Shown: positions 21,937 to 32,761 of the stretch, piece by piece
Position numbering within the stretch: the stretch's first letter is position 1
Layout of the letters: the number at the start of each line of letters is the position of its first letter
NCBI GenBank assembly: GCA_022497145.1
Contig: MU385860.1
Span: 620,001 to 684,000 of the forward strand
DNA length: 64,000 nucleotides
Origin: Rostrohypoxylon terebratum
Taxonomy: Eukaryota > Ascomycota > Sordariomycetes > Xylariales > Hypoxylaceae
Reading direction: 5' to 3'
Notes under the pieces: generated by a model
Told to the model about the DNA's origin: nothing
Databases searched by the model: none
The model's input: only the letters and a program-made list of their open reading frames with translations
Position numbers and translations under genes: made by a program

Positions 21937-24900
21937 ATGGATAACACTTCGGCGCCGCTCGCGGACTATTTCTGGATTGCGGGCGTCGAGTCCATATCCT
22001 ACCAAGACCTCCCCCCTCCAACTTCGGCGTCGTCTACTCAAGTAGACAGTACTATCGACGAAGATGGCGAACCCGACGACGACCGAGAACCGACCCCCTC
22101 CCCCTCGGTCAACAGGAACTCCGCGAGACACTCTCGCCAGAACTCTAACAACAGACTCTCCAAATCATCATTGGCTTCCATCCAGGCCCTGGAGGAATTG
22201 GATGGAAACACAAGAAGTAACAGGAGCAGTGCTACGATAAGGCCCAACCCTCACCCTGCAGCAGCTGGACAAGATGGCGGTTTCCTTATGGATTTCGATT
22301 TCGACAAGGCCTTGGTCAAATTTGCGGCAGAGAGGGAGAACTTCCTAGAGGACCTAAGCTTCTCAGCCGGTGCCAAAGCGCAATCACGACCGATGGTGAA
22401 CCCTCGGACGGACAAGATCAAGGCAGACGAGGCCTCAGGTGGAAGGATGAGCCCAATGAAGAGCATCAGAGGAAGCATCAGGGGCAGTATTAGGCGGAAA
22501 ATAAGCTTCAGGGATATGAACAGCGTGCGAAAGCAGCCAACAACCCCGAGACCTGGTATGGCCCCATTTCGCGATTTCGGCGGAGGGTCCCTCTTAAAGG
22601 AAGTCGCAGAAGGACTGCCTGCGGAACTTTTCGACCATGACTGCAAAAAGGACTCTGCGTTCTGTACTGACTTCTGCAAACTAGCTTCAATCCGAACTAC
22701 TAGGAGAATGAGTAGCTACAATTCCGTCATCCCCCCGCCCGAGCCTCTCAACCTCGACCCTGATATGCATCCCCTGAAACGACGCTTCGAGCCTGAACTT
22801 CTAGACCGATACCCTCCCCGACACGATACGGAAAGCCTGAGCAAGAGAGGCAGATTCCCAGATTACGTACCCATGTTTGCCTTCCCTAACGATATTCAGA
22901 TTGTGTCATCAGATGAGAGGCCAAGATCGACGTGGCATGGATTTACAATGACATCGGACGATAACTCTAAACTCTACGGAGTAACCGTCATAATATGGAC
23001 AGCGCTTACAACAGATGTAGCTGAGGATGTAGAGATGCGTTGCGAGTTTTGGAGACAGAGACATATGACTGAAGAAGAACGTGAGCTTGCAGGTAGTCTT
23101 GGGGCACGCCTCGCTGCCGAGCGTGCGCATCTCTCGCAGCTATTGGCGAAGCTTCCTACAATAGCGTCTGGTTCTTCTGCTCGAGAGACGTTGGATGACC
23201 AGATTAGTGCGGTAGAGGAGAAAATTAGCCTGATGACGGAAATGTTAAGGCCTCTGAGACACGGGGCTGCATCGAAGATTGATGGCTTGACCGCTGGCGA
23301 GAGTGGTCTCTGGATGCCTCGAGCGTACGGCATCCTTGGCAGAGATGCTACGAGAGTGGGCTTCTGGAAGGATTGGCTTCGAGCCGTCATAGTGCCTATG
23401 ACAGATGGCGCCATTTTACGCGTACCTCCTAGTTCTCCGAGAGTCGGTCGCTGGCAACCTTTAGAACGATACGTCGTTAATCTCTGTACCGAAGCATTCA
23501 GCCCTCTAAGCTCTAAAACTCAGGTCGAGATTGGCGTGCGAGAGTTACGTCTATATGCGCGAAAGGAAGCAATCAACGAGCTTCCAGGTTCACGTAACAC
23601 TGACCTTTACGCATTATTTAGATCACTCTCGCTCGAGAATATCGTCACGCTCTTCGAGTATGCCATGTCCGAGTCGCGAATCATCTTTCTTTCATCGCAT
23701 ACGGCGATGCTGCACCTCGCCTCTCACGCCCTTGCCAGTCTATTATATCCATTGACATGGGCAAGCATATTCATTCCCATTCTACCGGCGCGATTGATAT
23801 CTGCTCTTGAAGCCCCTTGTCCCTACATTGTTGGCATTGAGCGGAGATATGACAATGTGTCACTTCCGGATGACGATTATGTCTTAGTCGACTTAGATAA
23901 GGATACTATCGAATCACCGGCGCTGCCGGTTCGCCTCCCAAAACAACACAGGCGAAAGTTGCTTTCGCTCCTGCAATACGCAGCACCGCATAGCCTACGA
24001 TTTGGCGTCACAACAGGGCCGCCACCATATGCGATTGAATCTTTCCCCTATGATGCTTTCTCTGCCGAAAATGGCGCCCTTTTTGACGAGAAGGCTGCGC
24101 CAAGTACGCTGTATAAGTGGGTTGCACAGAATTCTTCATCCTTCGGAGAACCTGAGCCTGCTGGTACAGCAAGCCCACCCGTGTTTAATGCATTTTTGCA
24201 TGCGAAGCCGGGAGGATCCGAACGGCCAACCACCAGCAAATCAAACAAGACCAGCCCGCCATCGTCAGTGTCGCCTATCTCGGTAAATTTCCCGCCCATG
24301 CCGGCAACGCCTATATCTAGAAGCGATTCTGGGTTCGCACTATCTTCGACGCTAAGAGAGAAGAGATCCGGTCATTTCGACGAGAAAGGTCGACGCAGCT
24401 CTTCATTTGGCCATCCGCCAGTTCACCGACCTCACCCACCATTCTTAAATGGCCATCAATCCAACCTATCCATCTCTGCGATTTCGATAGACTCGCAATC
24501 GTCGTATGGAGGTTACGCTCCGTCGTCATATGCCCAGTCTACCATCGCCGCATCAACAGTGATGCCGAACATGCTTGTTCAGCCAGTAGAAAATACCGAG
24601 TCTACGATGTGGGTTGAAGGGCACTGCTTCAACTTTGGCGCCAACGACAACACCTTGACTTGCACGATTTGCGATGAGCGTTGTGAGGGTGACGGATGGT
24701 ACAGATGCGCAGGTTGTGGTGCAGTTTCGCACGGACGTTGCCTCGGCTGTGTCTGTATCGTCTGCCCAGTCGCCTTTAACGAAGACAAGATTCGCGCATC
24801 TTTCGTACGTTGCCTGGCGAGTCTTCTCTATACATATCGCAAGCATTTAGGTCGACCAACGAAGGACCAGAAGAATAGCGGACAAATATATGGGTTCGAT

Positions 24901-25488
24901 ATGAATGGATTTATTAGGAGCTTGCCGTACGACCAACAGGAGTACGTAACAATGATGAAAGAAACGCAAGGTATGTCTGTCTTTGTTGCCGGTATCATTG
25001 CGAGGCTTGCTAACTCCAAATCAGCATTTAATGAATTCATTCACCAGCGCGAAACGCAACCGGGCACGAATCCAGAGATTCGTCTTTTCGACGAGATTAT
25101 TCTCGCCAAGAAAGCTCGAGGGAAATCTAGCTTGTCTTCGGGTTTATCCCGTCTCTCGACGATAAGAGCTTCTCACGGCGTATCTGCTTCTCTACCTGGT
25201 CTTCAGATTCCGTCTAGACATCCGAAGCAAACGGCATTCTTGACGGACACGTCTGATCATATATGGCGAACAGCTTGTGTGCCTGTACCGAATGCCAAAT
25301 TTCAAGGCGATTACCGATCGGTGACGACAAGAACACCGGCACGCCTGGACCCCACGTTGATGAAGGAACCTCGTGCCATACAGGGCGTGCCACGAGCCGA
25401 GCAACGCAGAAGAGGGGTTATGAGGAAGCAAGTTCCTAGCATGATGATCCCTACACCGGCCTCTCCCTCTTCGCCCGAGTCTCAATGA
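21937..25488 (+). CDS. DENN-domain protein with internal zinc finger
   Basis: The frame codes for 1183 residues if unspliced. A 54-nt intron (24971-25024, GTATGT..AATCAG, branch GCTAAC) is very likely, and removing it joins KETQ to AFNEFIHQRE, the usual form of this helix in DENN proteins (1165 residues). The N-terminal 300 residues are polar and disordered. The u-DENN part starts near 300 and the central c-DENN core lies at about 560-660 (LENIVTLFEYAMSESRIIFLS, then LYPLTWASIFIPILP). A Cys/His-rich C1/RING-like finger lies at about 890-945 (CTICDERC, CAGCG, HGRC, CVCIVCP), followed by d-DENN helices. DENN modules are Rab guanine-nucleotide exchange factors, so a role in membrane traffic is inferred; the Rab is unknown. 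The start GCCATGG is a good context. Confidence 0.9.
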   Translation: MDNTSAPLADYFWIAGVESISYQDLPPPTSASSTQVDSTIDEDGEPDDDREPTPSPSVNRNSARHSRQNSNNRLSKSSLASIQALEELDGNTRSNRSSATIRPNPHPAAAGQDGGFLMDFDFDKALVKFAAERENFLEDLSFSAGAKAQSRPMVNPRTDKIKADEASGGRMSPMKSIRGSIRGSIRRKISFRDMNSVRKQPTTPRPGMAPFRDFGGGSLLKEVAEGLPAELFDHDCKKDSAFCTDFCKLASIRTTRRMSSYNSVIPPPEPLNLDPDMHPLKRRFEPELLDRYPPRHDTESLSKRGRFPDYVPMFAFPNDIQIVSSDERPRSTWHGFTMTSDDNSKLYGVTVIIWTALTTDVAEDVEMRCEFWRQRHMTEEERELAGSLGARLAAERAHLSQLLAKLPTIASGSSARETLDDQISAVEEKISLMTEMLRPLRHGAASKIDGLTAGESGLWMPRAYGILGRDATRVGFWKDWLRAVIVPMTDGAILRVPPSSPRVGRWQPLERYVVNLCTEAFSPLSSKTQVEIGVRELRLYARKEAINELPGSRNTDLYALFRSLSLENIVTLFEYAMSESRIIFLSSHTAMLHLASHALASLLYPLTWASIFIPILPARLISALEAPCPYIVGIERRYDNVSLPDDDYVLVDLDKDTIESPALPVRLPKQHRRKLLSLLQYAAPHSLRFGVTTGPPPYAIESFPYDAFSAENGALFDEKAAPSTLYKWVAQNSSSFGEPEPAGTASPPVFNAFLHAKPGGSERPTTSKSNKTSPPSSVSPISVNFPPMPATPISRSDSGFALSSTLREKRSGHFDEKGRRSSSFGHPPVHRPHPPFLNGHQSNLSISAISIDSQSSYGGYAPSSYAQSTIAASTVMPNMLVQPVENTESTMWVEGHCFNFGANDNTLTCTICDERCEGDGWYRCAGCGAVSHGRCLGCVCIVCPVAFNEDKIRASFVRCLASLLYTYRKHLGRPTKDQKNSGQIYGFDMNGFIRSLPYDQQEYVTMMKETQGMSVFVAGIIARLANSKSAFNEFIHQRETQPGTNPEIRLFDEIILAKKARGKSSLSSGLSRLSTIRASHGVSASLPGLQIPSRHPKQTAFLTDTSDHIWRTACVPVPNAKFQGDYRSVTTRTPARLDPTLMKEPRAIQGVPRAEQRRRGVMRKQVPSMMIPTPASPSSPESQ

Positions 25489-26547
25489 ACCCAAGTTGAC
25501 CGTGCTGACTGCATACCAAGTCGAGGGCAACCTACTAGAATGTAATATTACTAAGGGTAAAGATGGTATGCTTTACCCTAATTGTACTATACCTGGGAGG
25601 GGACATGAGATAACAAAAAGTCCCCCCAATTTGCTTTTCATCCGAATATCCAGAATCCAGTCGATATTTGCGGTCCAAACCGACATCCTACAGCATTGCG
25701 CTACCGAGTGGGGAAGGAAGATAATGTCTAGCTAAATTTGCTTACCGATCGGAGTGTGCTAGGTGAAGAGATCAGACAGAGGAAGATCAAAAGGAGATAA
25801 AGAGTAGCTGGGCAGAAGTCAGACCAGCCTTGAATATGTGGTGGTGGTTGGACTTACTTGCAGAGAAAGGCAGATCGCGATCAATTTACAAGAAGGCAAG
25901 AAAGAGTCGGAAAGAGTCAGAAAGAGCATTGCGTGGGCGAGTAGGCGTCGATACGAATCACGTAGAGAATGAGGGGGTCGCATTTAGCATCATCAAAATC
26001 TAGTAGTCTGCGAATATGCCACGGTCGTGTCATGCTTAACTTTTTTTTGCTTGCTCTGTTGTACTTTGGTATCGTGGAATGAATCTGGTACGGCAATTGA
26101 CAAGCTCTCCTCCGCCTGATTTGCGATTTGGGTATTACTCATTAGATACATCCATACTACATGCCATCCATCCAGCCAGCTATACCTTTTCGCATTTCCC
26201 CCCCAACTCCCCCTTTCCCTCTCGAACGGTAGAAGCAGCGACAGTCTAGGTTGTCTCTCTACTCTACTCTTTCGGATTGTACCCATTATAGACCGATCTG
26301 GTTTAGAAACCCTCCCTTCCTCCCTACAGAGATCCATCCCACCGTACCTAGTAACCCCCTAACATGGCGTATAGTCCCTACGCTTGTCCCCCCCTTATAT
26401 ACGACGACCGTTCACTTTTTTTTTGGAATCAGGAAAATACTACGCTTACGAAATCCCGTATTAAATCCCCGGGTAGCTGACTACCCGATATCCGACAGAA
26501 TCCAGACTAGGCAGATAGATGCATAGAAGCTTGAGAAAAAGTCGTTT
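25489..26547. other. Convergent intergenic region, nothing recognised
   Basis: About 1.06 kb between the DENN gene and YPI1, which face each other. Several purine-rich runs (near 25870-25930) and C-runs are visible, but no supportable gene. Confidence 0.45.
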
Positions 26548-27228
26548 TTACCGCGCGCCCCTGTTGGCACCTTGGGACCCGCGACCGCTGGGATTGCGTC
26601 CGTCGCCGCCGGGGCCCGGCCGGGGTTTGGCGTTGGGTTGGCGCTCGTACGCGTTGGGGCTGGGTCGGCGCCTGCGCTGGTTCCCCTCGCCGTGGTCGTG
26701 GCCATGGTTATGGTTGTGGCTGTGGTTGTGGTTGTGGTTGTGGTTGTGGTTTTGCTGTTGTCTCCGCCGCGCCGCCATCGCTCTTTCCCGCGGGTCGTCC
26801 GGGATGCCGCCGGAGGAGTCGGAATCAGAGTCGGAGGATGAGGAGTCGTCGCCGGAGGAGGACTCGTCGGAGGATTCGCCCACTTGGCGCGGGGCGTGGT
26901 ATATGCAGCATACTAGGGTTGTGGTGGTTAGTATATGTAGTACCTTGAGGGTTATGCAGGGATGAGATGGGACTGAAACTAGCTAGGTACCTTTGGACCT
27001 CTTCCGACCTAATCCCTCGTTGTCGACGACGGACTCGGCCCACTGGACGCGGTGGTCGGAGGGCGGGTGGGCCCCGCGCAGGCGCAGGATCGCGGGGGCC
27101 GCAGGGGCCGGGGCCTCGGTTCCGGTCTGGGTTCCGGAGCCCGTGGGAGCTTCCGTCTGGGTCTGGGTCTGGGATCCCTGGGGCCTGTCGCGCTGCCGCT
27201 GATTCGAGAGGGGGTTTGGACCGGACAT
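26548..27228 (-). CDS. ypi1: Type 1 protein phosphatase inhibitor YPI1 (PPP1R11/inhibitor-3)
   Basis: Two exons (27228-26991 and 26912-26548) encode 200 residues. The 78-nt intron splits the hallmark motif: splicing gives RVQWAESVVDNEG (residues 60-72) followed by LGRKRSKVCCIYH. RVQW is the RVxF-type docking site for the PP1 catalytic subunit (GLC7) and the CCIYH stretch is the second conserved contact. The protein is otherwise disordered. Residues 18-47 are Gln/Thr/Ala/Pro-rich, 91-115 are an acidic Ser/Asp/Glu run, and about 134-157 form an unusual His-Asn alternating tract encoded by a GTGGTT-type microsatellite on the plus strand. Yeast YPI1 regulates nuclear PP1 in ion homeostasis and mitosis. 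Confidence 0.94.
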
Positions 27229-28750
27229 GGCTGCGGGTTACGTATACGTCTTATCGTCTTATGTATGTATGTATGTGTGCAATGATGGGTATATGTATGG
27301 GAAATTAGGGGAAAAAAAAAGAGGAGTTCGGACGACTTCTCCCTGTTATGGTCGAGGCAATAATATCGAGGGGCGGAGAGATGGGCGTGCGTAGATCTAG
27401 GTATTTCAACTGCTCAACCAGGTACTGGACCAAGACCCGTTCCTAGGGATTCGCTTGGCTGGGGCGTGAGGAGCTCGAACGATCGGCCTATGTGTGCATA
27501 CGTGTAGGCCTTAGAACGGTCGAGGATCAACATGGATCAACGGGCTCTTCTTCTCTGATGCGGCGCCACTCGCGCGTTGGTTGGTTGTTTTGATTGTTTG
27601 TCTCTTTTGGGGACCTCCTTTACTTCAAGTTTTCCAGGGTTCGCTATTTTTTTCCCGAGTTTGCGCGGTTTTGTAGAGTGACAAGGTGGATGTTCCGGGA
27701 TGAGCGATATAATTTCACAGTACCTAGGACCTAGGTAGGTGAGTTAGGTGCTGTATATATAGATATGTAGGTAGGTATGTTTTTTATGTAGGGTATGGGG
27801 GATTTTTGAGTTTCAAGTTTCGAATTGATTGTTGCTTGAACTCCGTCCCTTTTCCCCCGCTCTTTCCTCTTGTTTCTCTTGCTCCTCTTGCTCCTCTTAC
27901 TCTTGCTACCTCCCAGGAAGTCGCGCAGAGGAGAAGCACGGAAGGAGTGTTAGTTTTTGGGGTAATGTCATGGATGTACATACGCACATGTAGCTACCAC
28001 GCAGCCATTTCCATCCATGGATGTATGAATGTTACGAGCAGCCGAAAAAGTGTGGTCAGATTCTCAGAACATCGATAAACACGAACGAATCCAGGGATGG
28101 GCCAAGATGAATTCAGGCTTATCTTGTTCTCTGTTCTCCGCTCTCCGCTCCCTCGTCCCCTAAAGGACCCTTAATCCCATATTTGACAAGTTTAACAAAT
28201 CAATATATGTCCTTGCGATGTAGGGAGCGTTGCATTTACTACTTAAACCCACTGGGCGAGTTCTTGAAGCTTCTGGAGATTGGCTTTAAGAAAAATAACC
28301 GGGATTGAATGACCTAAAGATCGCCCCACAGCCCCGCGTCATAACTTCCTATTGCACTAAAAAAAAAACCATGTGGGTATGATGTAGTGGCTTAGTAATG
28401 GCTAGGACCTAGGTAAGTATCTGTGTATATCTCGACGCTACTACGCTACTACGCTACCACTATACATTCCCGGTAGTCCGGTTCAGGGTTTCCGATCTAT
28501 CATATAATTTTTAACCTTAACTTTGGTTTACCAGATACCGTGATCCACGTGCAGTTGAATCAGATGAAACTTTCCTTGAAGTTGATATTTGCATGTGTCT
28601 CTTATCGATTCATCTCATATTTCTCGTGCATTCGTACAATATACAATACATATCATACAAATATACATTGTTTCATATTCAGGAGCATTCGACCCCTTTC
28701 CGATATTGTATAATACAATGTAGAGGGGACTCGAATCTCTAAAGTTGTAT
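27229..28750. other. 1.5 kb intergenic region
   Basis: Region between YPI1 and the 3' end of GEP3, both on the minus strand, so it includes the YPI1 promoter. CCTAGGTAGG words cluster at 27720-27780, and a CT-rich strand runs near 27850-27900. No gene was supported. Confidence 0.45.
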
Positions 28751-30964
28751 CTAACCTGTAGAGGCTTGCGCTCGTCTGCGCATCTTCTCTAGTTTCTTCG
28801 CGCCCTTCATGCTCTTTCTCGGCCTGGATCTCTGAGAAGCCTTTGTTTTCAGAGGCTTGTTTAACATCCAGCCATTCATCGGCTGACGACATGAGATAAA
28901 CTTACCCTCGGGACTGTACACATCCACGATAGGCCAATTAGGCTTAGCGCCTTCTTGTGGCTTCGGTGGTGCTGGTGCTTTCTTCTTTGGATCCTCAGCA
29001 AGAGCTTCTAACCTTTCCAAGGCCGAAAGCTCCTTTCCTTCTTCCTTAGGGGGTTCCGTAGGGAGTTCCTCTGAACTTGGCTTCCACTCGAAAAGGTCCC
29101 TTGTGCGTACTTGAGCGACAACTTCTACCCATCCAACGCCTTCGATCAGGATATCAGTCGACAAAACACGATATGGCAACCTGTCTATGCTCAGGTTGAC
29201 AGCATCTTTCCTCAACAGCGGACCCGTACGTTGTTTCGTCACGTCCCACTTCAACTCGAAAGAGCCGGCAAGTTTCGTCAGTTCGCCAGTCCCTGGCATT
29301 CCTATGTAATCGAAATCGTATCTATTCATGTCAATCTCATCTCCTTGCCGTTGGATAGCTTCCGCCTTGTCGGTTCTCACGACATGCGGGTGGAGTGGCG
29401 TAAATGAGTACATCAACATGTGGGGTGCCGGCATCCTTGGCGTGATGCGAATGAGACCACCGAGGAGTAGGGACTGGCCTGGAGCAATCGACTGCTGTAC
29501 AGGGACAATTCGTTTCCGCACGACTAGAGATGAGCGGTATTTCTTTTGAACATGTCGTTCAAGATCAGTGCGTTTCAAGCCGGGGAGATCGATCAGCTCT
29601 CCTCTGCCATTACCGAACGGAAGCCGGATGGGCGATGCCGTCGTTCCGGGTAAGTCCGAGACTAGCGGCATATCTGGATAATCCGTCTCCTTCGGTGCCG
29701 GTGGTAGGAGTGAATATTCATCGGTATCCCCCAAGCCTTCTATCACTTGGCTATTGATGTCGTCTAATTCTGACTCTAGTGGGAAGTCTGTTCTCTCTGC
29801 CGATGGTATAGAGTGCGCATTAGTCCTTTTTTCGATGATTTTGATAGCGACGTCGTGCTTGTGCATCCTGCCTTTCGGAAAGACTTCTTCGACCAACTTG
29901 CTTTTGCCGACATTCACCTTGCCAACCAGCCAAGTAGCTCCGCCCCGTCTGTAGATTTCCTCTCTCAATTTTTTCGTCCGCCAGTTTTGCTTCGAACTGA
30001 TAGCTATCACATTTCCTAGACGCACATTTCGGGCTGATCGCCCAAGGGCTCTCCGAAGTACGTCCTGCAGATACGGAAATAATCTTTCCACTTGTTCTTC
30101 TTTAGGTGCAAGAAGATCGCAACGATTGATTACGAATGTCAACCCCGTCTTCCAGCTGGTATAAAAGTCGGTCGATTTCGATCGCCGGTTCTTGCTTCGT
30201 AGGGGTGCGGTGTTCAGTAAGTCTGCGATTCGTGGTATTACGGACATGGGAAAATCGGCAGCGTCGACGACATGATAGATGTGATTAAATTGGTGAGGTG
30301 ATTCAGCAATCGTATCTCTGACTGAATCAATCGAGGGATGAAATATCGATTCCCCGGTATTATAATGTTGTAAATTGTGGCATCTTTCGCAAACAGGCGT
30401 TTTTGGAGGCTCTCGTCGATCTGTCTCCGGAGGAGGTAGACTTTCTAGAAGAGAATCTACATCAACCCCTTTCTCTTTCAGCTCTTCAAGACGTGATTTA
30501 TCAAGCGCGCGTTCGTAGACTATATCATCTTGTCGGGAGAGATCAATGGTTCGGGGCCGAAGATAGTTTGCAACGGTCTTACGACTGAGATCGAAGTATC
30601 CAGGAATCTCGGGGTCGGTTGTTTGTGATATAGCACCGCAGCCACGACATTGTCTCGGTAGCTGTCGAACAACCGGTTGGCTTTGAACCGGTGCAATGTT
30701 TTGAACATCATGGTTGGGTGTTGGATGATCTTCTGCAGCTGCCTGCGCATGCAAGCAACGGCGCTGTATTCTCCATTTCGAAGCTCGTGCTTGTGATAAT
30801 GCGACGGCACTGAACCTTTGGCGAGGCAATGCGCGATAGATGGAGGGGTATAAAAATAGAGGCAGCTCAAGTGACCTTGGATGTTCTGCGATATCCAGTG
30901 CGCTTTTGAGCCATCTTGACGGCAAGGAACGGTGCATCGCGCATTTTAGTGATCCTCTTCTCAC
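28751..30964 (-). CDS. gep3: GEP3-type circularly permuted mitochondrial GTPase
   Basis: A single exon encodes 737 residues. An Arg-rich mitochondrial presequence covers about residues 1-70. A zinc-binding pair of CxxC motifs lies at 106-109 (CRGC) and 192-195 (CERC), as in bacterial YqeH. The GTPase motifs occur in permuted order: G4-like NRCD at 280-283, G5-like ISS near 322, the P-loop GKVNVGKS at 348-355, then DLPG motifs at 437-440 and 459-462. This G4-G5-G1-G3 order defines the circularly permuted YqeH/GEP3/NOA1 group, which acts in mitochondrial small-subunit ribosome assembly. Yeast GEP3 was named as a genetic interactor of prohibitins. The C-terminus is Lys/Arg-rich, consistent with rRNA contact. 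The divergent neighbour is get2. Confidence 0.93.
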   Translation of the reverse strand: MRRGSLKCAMHRSLPSRWLKSALDIAEHPRSLELPLFLYPSIYRALPRQRFSAVALSQARASKWRIQRRCLHAQAAAEDHPTPNHDVQNIAPVQSQPVVRQLPRQCRGCGAISQTTDPEIPGYFDLSRKTVANYLRPRTIDLSRQDDIVYERALDKSRLEELKEKGVDVDSLLESLPPPETDRREPPKTPVCERCHNLQHYNTGESIFHPSIDSVRDTIAESPHQFNHIYHVVDAADFPMSVIPRIADLLNTAPLRSKNRRSKSTDFYTSWKTGLTFVINRCDLLAPKEEQVERLFPYLQDVLRRALGRSARNVRLGNVIAISSKQNWRTKKLREEIYRRGGATWLVGKVNVGKSKLVEEVFPKGRMHKHDVAIKIIEKRTNAHSIPSAERTDFPLESELDDINSQVIEGLGDTDEYSLLPPAPKETDYPDMPLVSDLPGTTASPIRLPFGNGRGELIDLPGLKRTDLERHVQKKYRSSLVVRKRIVPVQQSIAPGQSLLLGGLIRITPRMPAPHMLMYSFTPLHPHVVRTDKAEAIQRQGDEIDMNRYDFDYIGMPGTGELTKLAGSFELKWDVTKQRTGPLLRKDAVNLSIDRLPYRVLSTDILIEGVGWVEVVAQVRTRDLFEWKPSSEELPTEPPKEEGKELSALERLEALAEDPKKKAPAPPKPQEGAKPNWPIVDVYSPEGKFISCRQPMNGWMLNKPLKTKASQRSRPRKSMKGAKKLEKMRRRAQASTG

Positions 30965-31631
30965 GGAGAAGAAAAATTCAATCGCATTTCTAGTTTAAAA
31001 AAAAAATTCTTGAGCTACTACAGCGATTTGGAGACACGCCGCTTTTAGCCGAAGCCTAACTACGGGCTACCGACAGTGGACACTGAAGCACAGCTTAAAA
31101 ACTTAGGGCTACTAGAAAAAGCGGCGGATATGCTAACCCGATTTAGTATTCTACAAATGAGAAAAGCCAATGACGTTAGAGTTGAGACTAAAGCCATGCG
31201 GGTATCTTCAGGGAAAGTCCTAAACGCACTATTACTATGTTAGCAATTATTGTAATTACTAGGTATATAAGAAAGAAGTTGTTTCATTAGATGTTATTAT
31301 AGCCTTTATAATGAGTTTTATATCAATGAAGTTACCCGGAGGCGGCCTTTTGTGTGTTACGGTGTTACCTATGGATCTAAAAAATACAACATCTTTTCTC
31401 CCCTCTATTACTGCGTATCTGCCGTAGGTCCCTGTCCCGACCTCGAGCTAATCATTTGTCTATCGATAAGAACAGTACTCTGCTATACTACTTTGGGACT
31501 GCTACGTCAATTGTATTATTCGACACCAGCTGTCCTTCCGAACGTTTTTGTACAACGCAGCTAAACTCATACCTGCTCGCATCTTGATTGCACGACATCC
31601 ATCTACCCAAAGTTAGAAATTCGCCTCAATA
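30965..31631. other. Divergent intergenic region between gep3 and get2
   Basis: About 0.67 kb with both promoters. It starts with an A-run just upstream of gep3. No RNA gene or reading frame could be supported. Confidence 0.45.
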
Positions 31632-32761
31632 ATGACAGAAGGTCCCGTATCAGCTGAAGATGCCGCGGCTGCGCGAGCCGCATCGCAGGCTTCTCTGCGC
31701 AAGAAGCGCCGCGAGGCTAAGATCAAACAAGGAGGAGCCGACCGACTGAACAAGATCACGGGTCTTGGAGGAGGCATACAACGGGGTAAGCCTCCTGCGT
31801 GCTACGTGTGAGACCTCATGCCATAATCACGATTTCTAACCTATTGTGTTCAGATCCCTTACCAAAGTCGTTTACGGAACCTAGCGCGGCACCAGAACAA
31901 ACAACTGCGACTTCATCGCCAGCAGCCGACGCGACGCCCGCTCCGGCCCCAGAGCAACATGGAGATCCGGAAGAAGTCGATATCTCGGAGCACTTCTACA
32001 AGCCGCAGACGACCAACCGCCAGCAGACTCCTAGCGACGTCCCCGATGAAATCTCCGAGGCTCAGCTCCGTCAGCTACTGCTCGGCGGCATGGGAGGTAT
32101 GGGAGGTACACCGCCACCAGGTGCGAACCCGTTCATGAATGGGCCCGGACAGATGCCAGGTATGGACGGCATGGAAGGAGATCCGATGTTCAAGATACTA
32201 TCTCAAATGATGTCAGGAGGCGGCATGCCCGGCGGCGGCGCAAACCCGTTCGCCGGAACACCGATGGAAGGACTTATGGGCGGTTTAGGAGGCATGAACA
32301 CAGGGAACGGTGCGCCGAATCCCATGCAGCAGGCACAACAGGTCGCGACCAACAAAACGGCGAACTTGTGGCGTATCTTACACGCCGTGTTTGCGTTAGG
32401 CCTGGGCCTGTACGTCGCGCTATCTACGACATTCACGGGCACTCTTACGGAGCGCCAGACTTCTTCGATCAGTAGCAGTGGTGCCGGTGACAGGTTGGAT
32501 ACCGATATCGAGAAGACGCGCGCGTATTTCTTCTACGTGTTTACGTCTGTTGAGGCTATACTGTTAACGACGAGATATTTCTTCGATAAAGGACGCGAAC
32601 CCCCTAAGGGGTGGATGTGGACTGCTACTGGATTCTTACCTGGACGGGTCGGTGCTTACGCGCAACACGCGTTGAGATACGTTCAGATACTGAGCACTGT
32701 GAGAAGCGATGCGCTAGTTTGCGTTTTCGTGCTGGGGGTTTGTAGTTGGTTACGGTCGTGA
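31632..32761 (+). CDS. get2: GET complex subunit GET2
   Basis: Two exons (31632-31785 and 31854-32761; 68-nt intron, branch CTAAC) encode 353 residues. The N-terminus carries the basic cytosolic motif RKKRRE (23-28) that captures the ATPase Get3. A low-complexity linker with many Gly-Gly-Met/Pro repeats follows (about 110-215). Three transmembrane segments lie at about 222-244, 275-295 and 329-351. This is the fungal GET2 plan: with GET1 it forms the endoplasmic-reticulum receptor that inserts tail-anchored proteins. The extreme C-terminus is short after the third segment. Sequence conservation in GET2 is low outside these parts, so identification rests on the layout and the N-terminal motif. 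Confidence 0.88.

Noticed and set aside
26519..26965. Plus-strand 148-codon frame with Trp/Leu repeats opposite YPI1
   Set aside because: It is the antisense reading of the His-Asn microsatellite and the serine-rich exon of YPI1.
28720..28735. Possible tRNA T-arm (GACTCGAATCTC)
   Set aside because: No acceptor stem or anticodon arm can be built around it.
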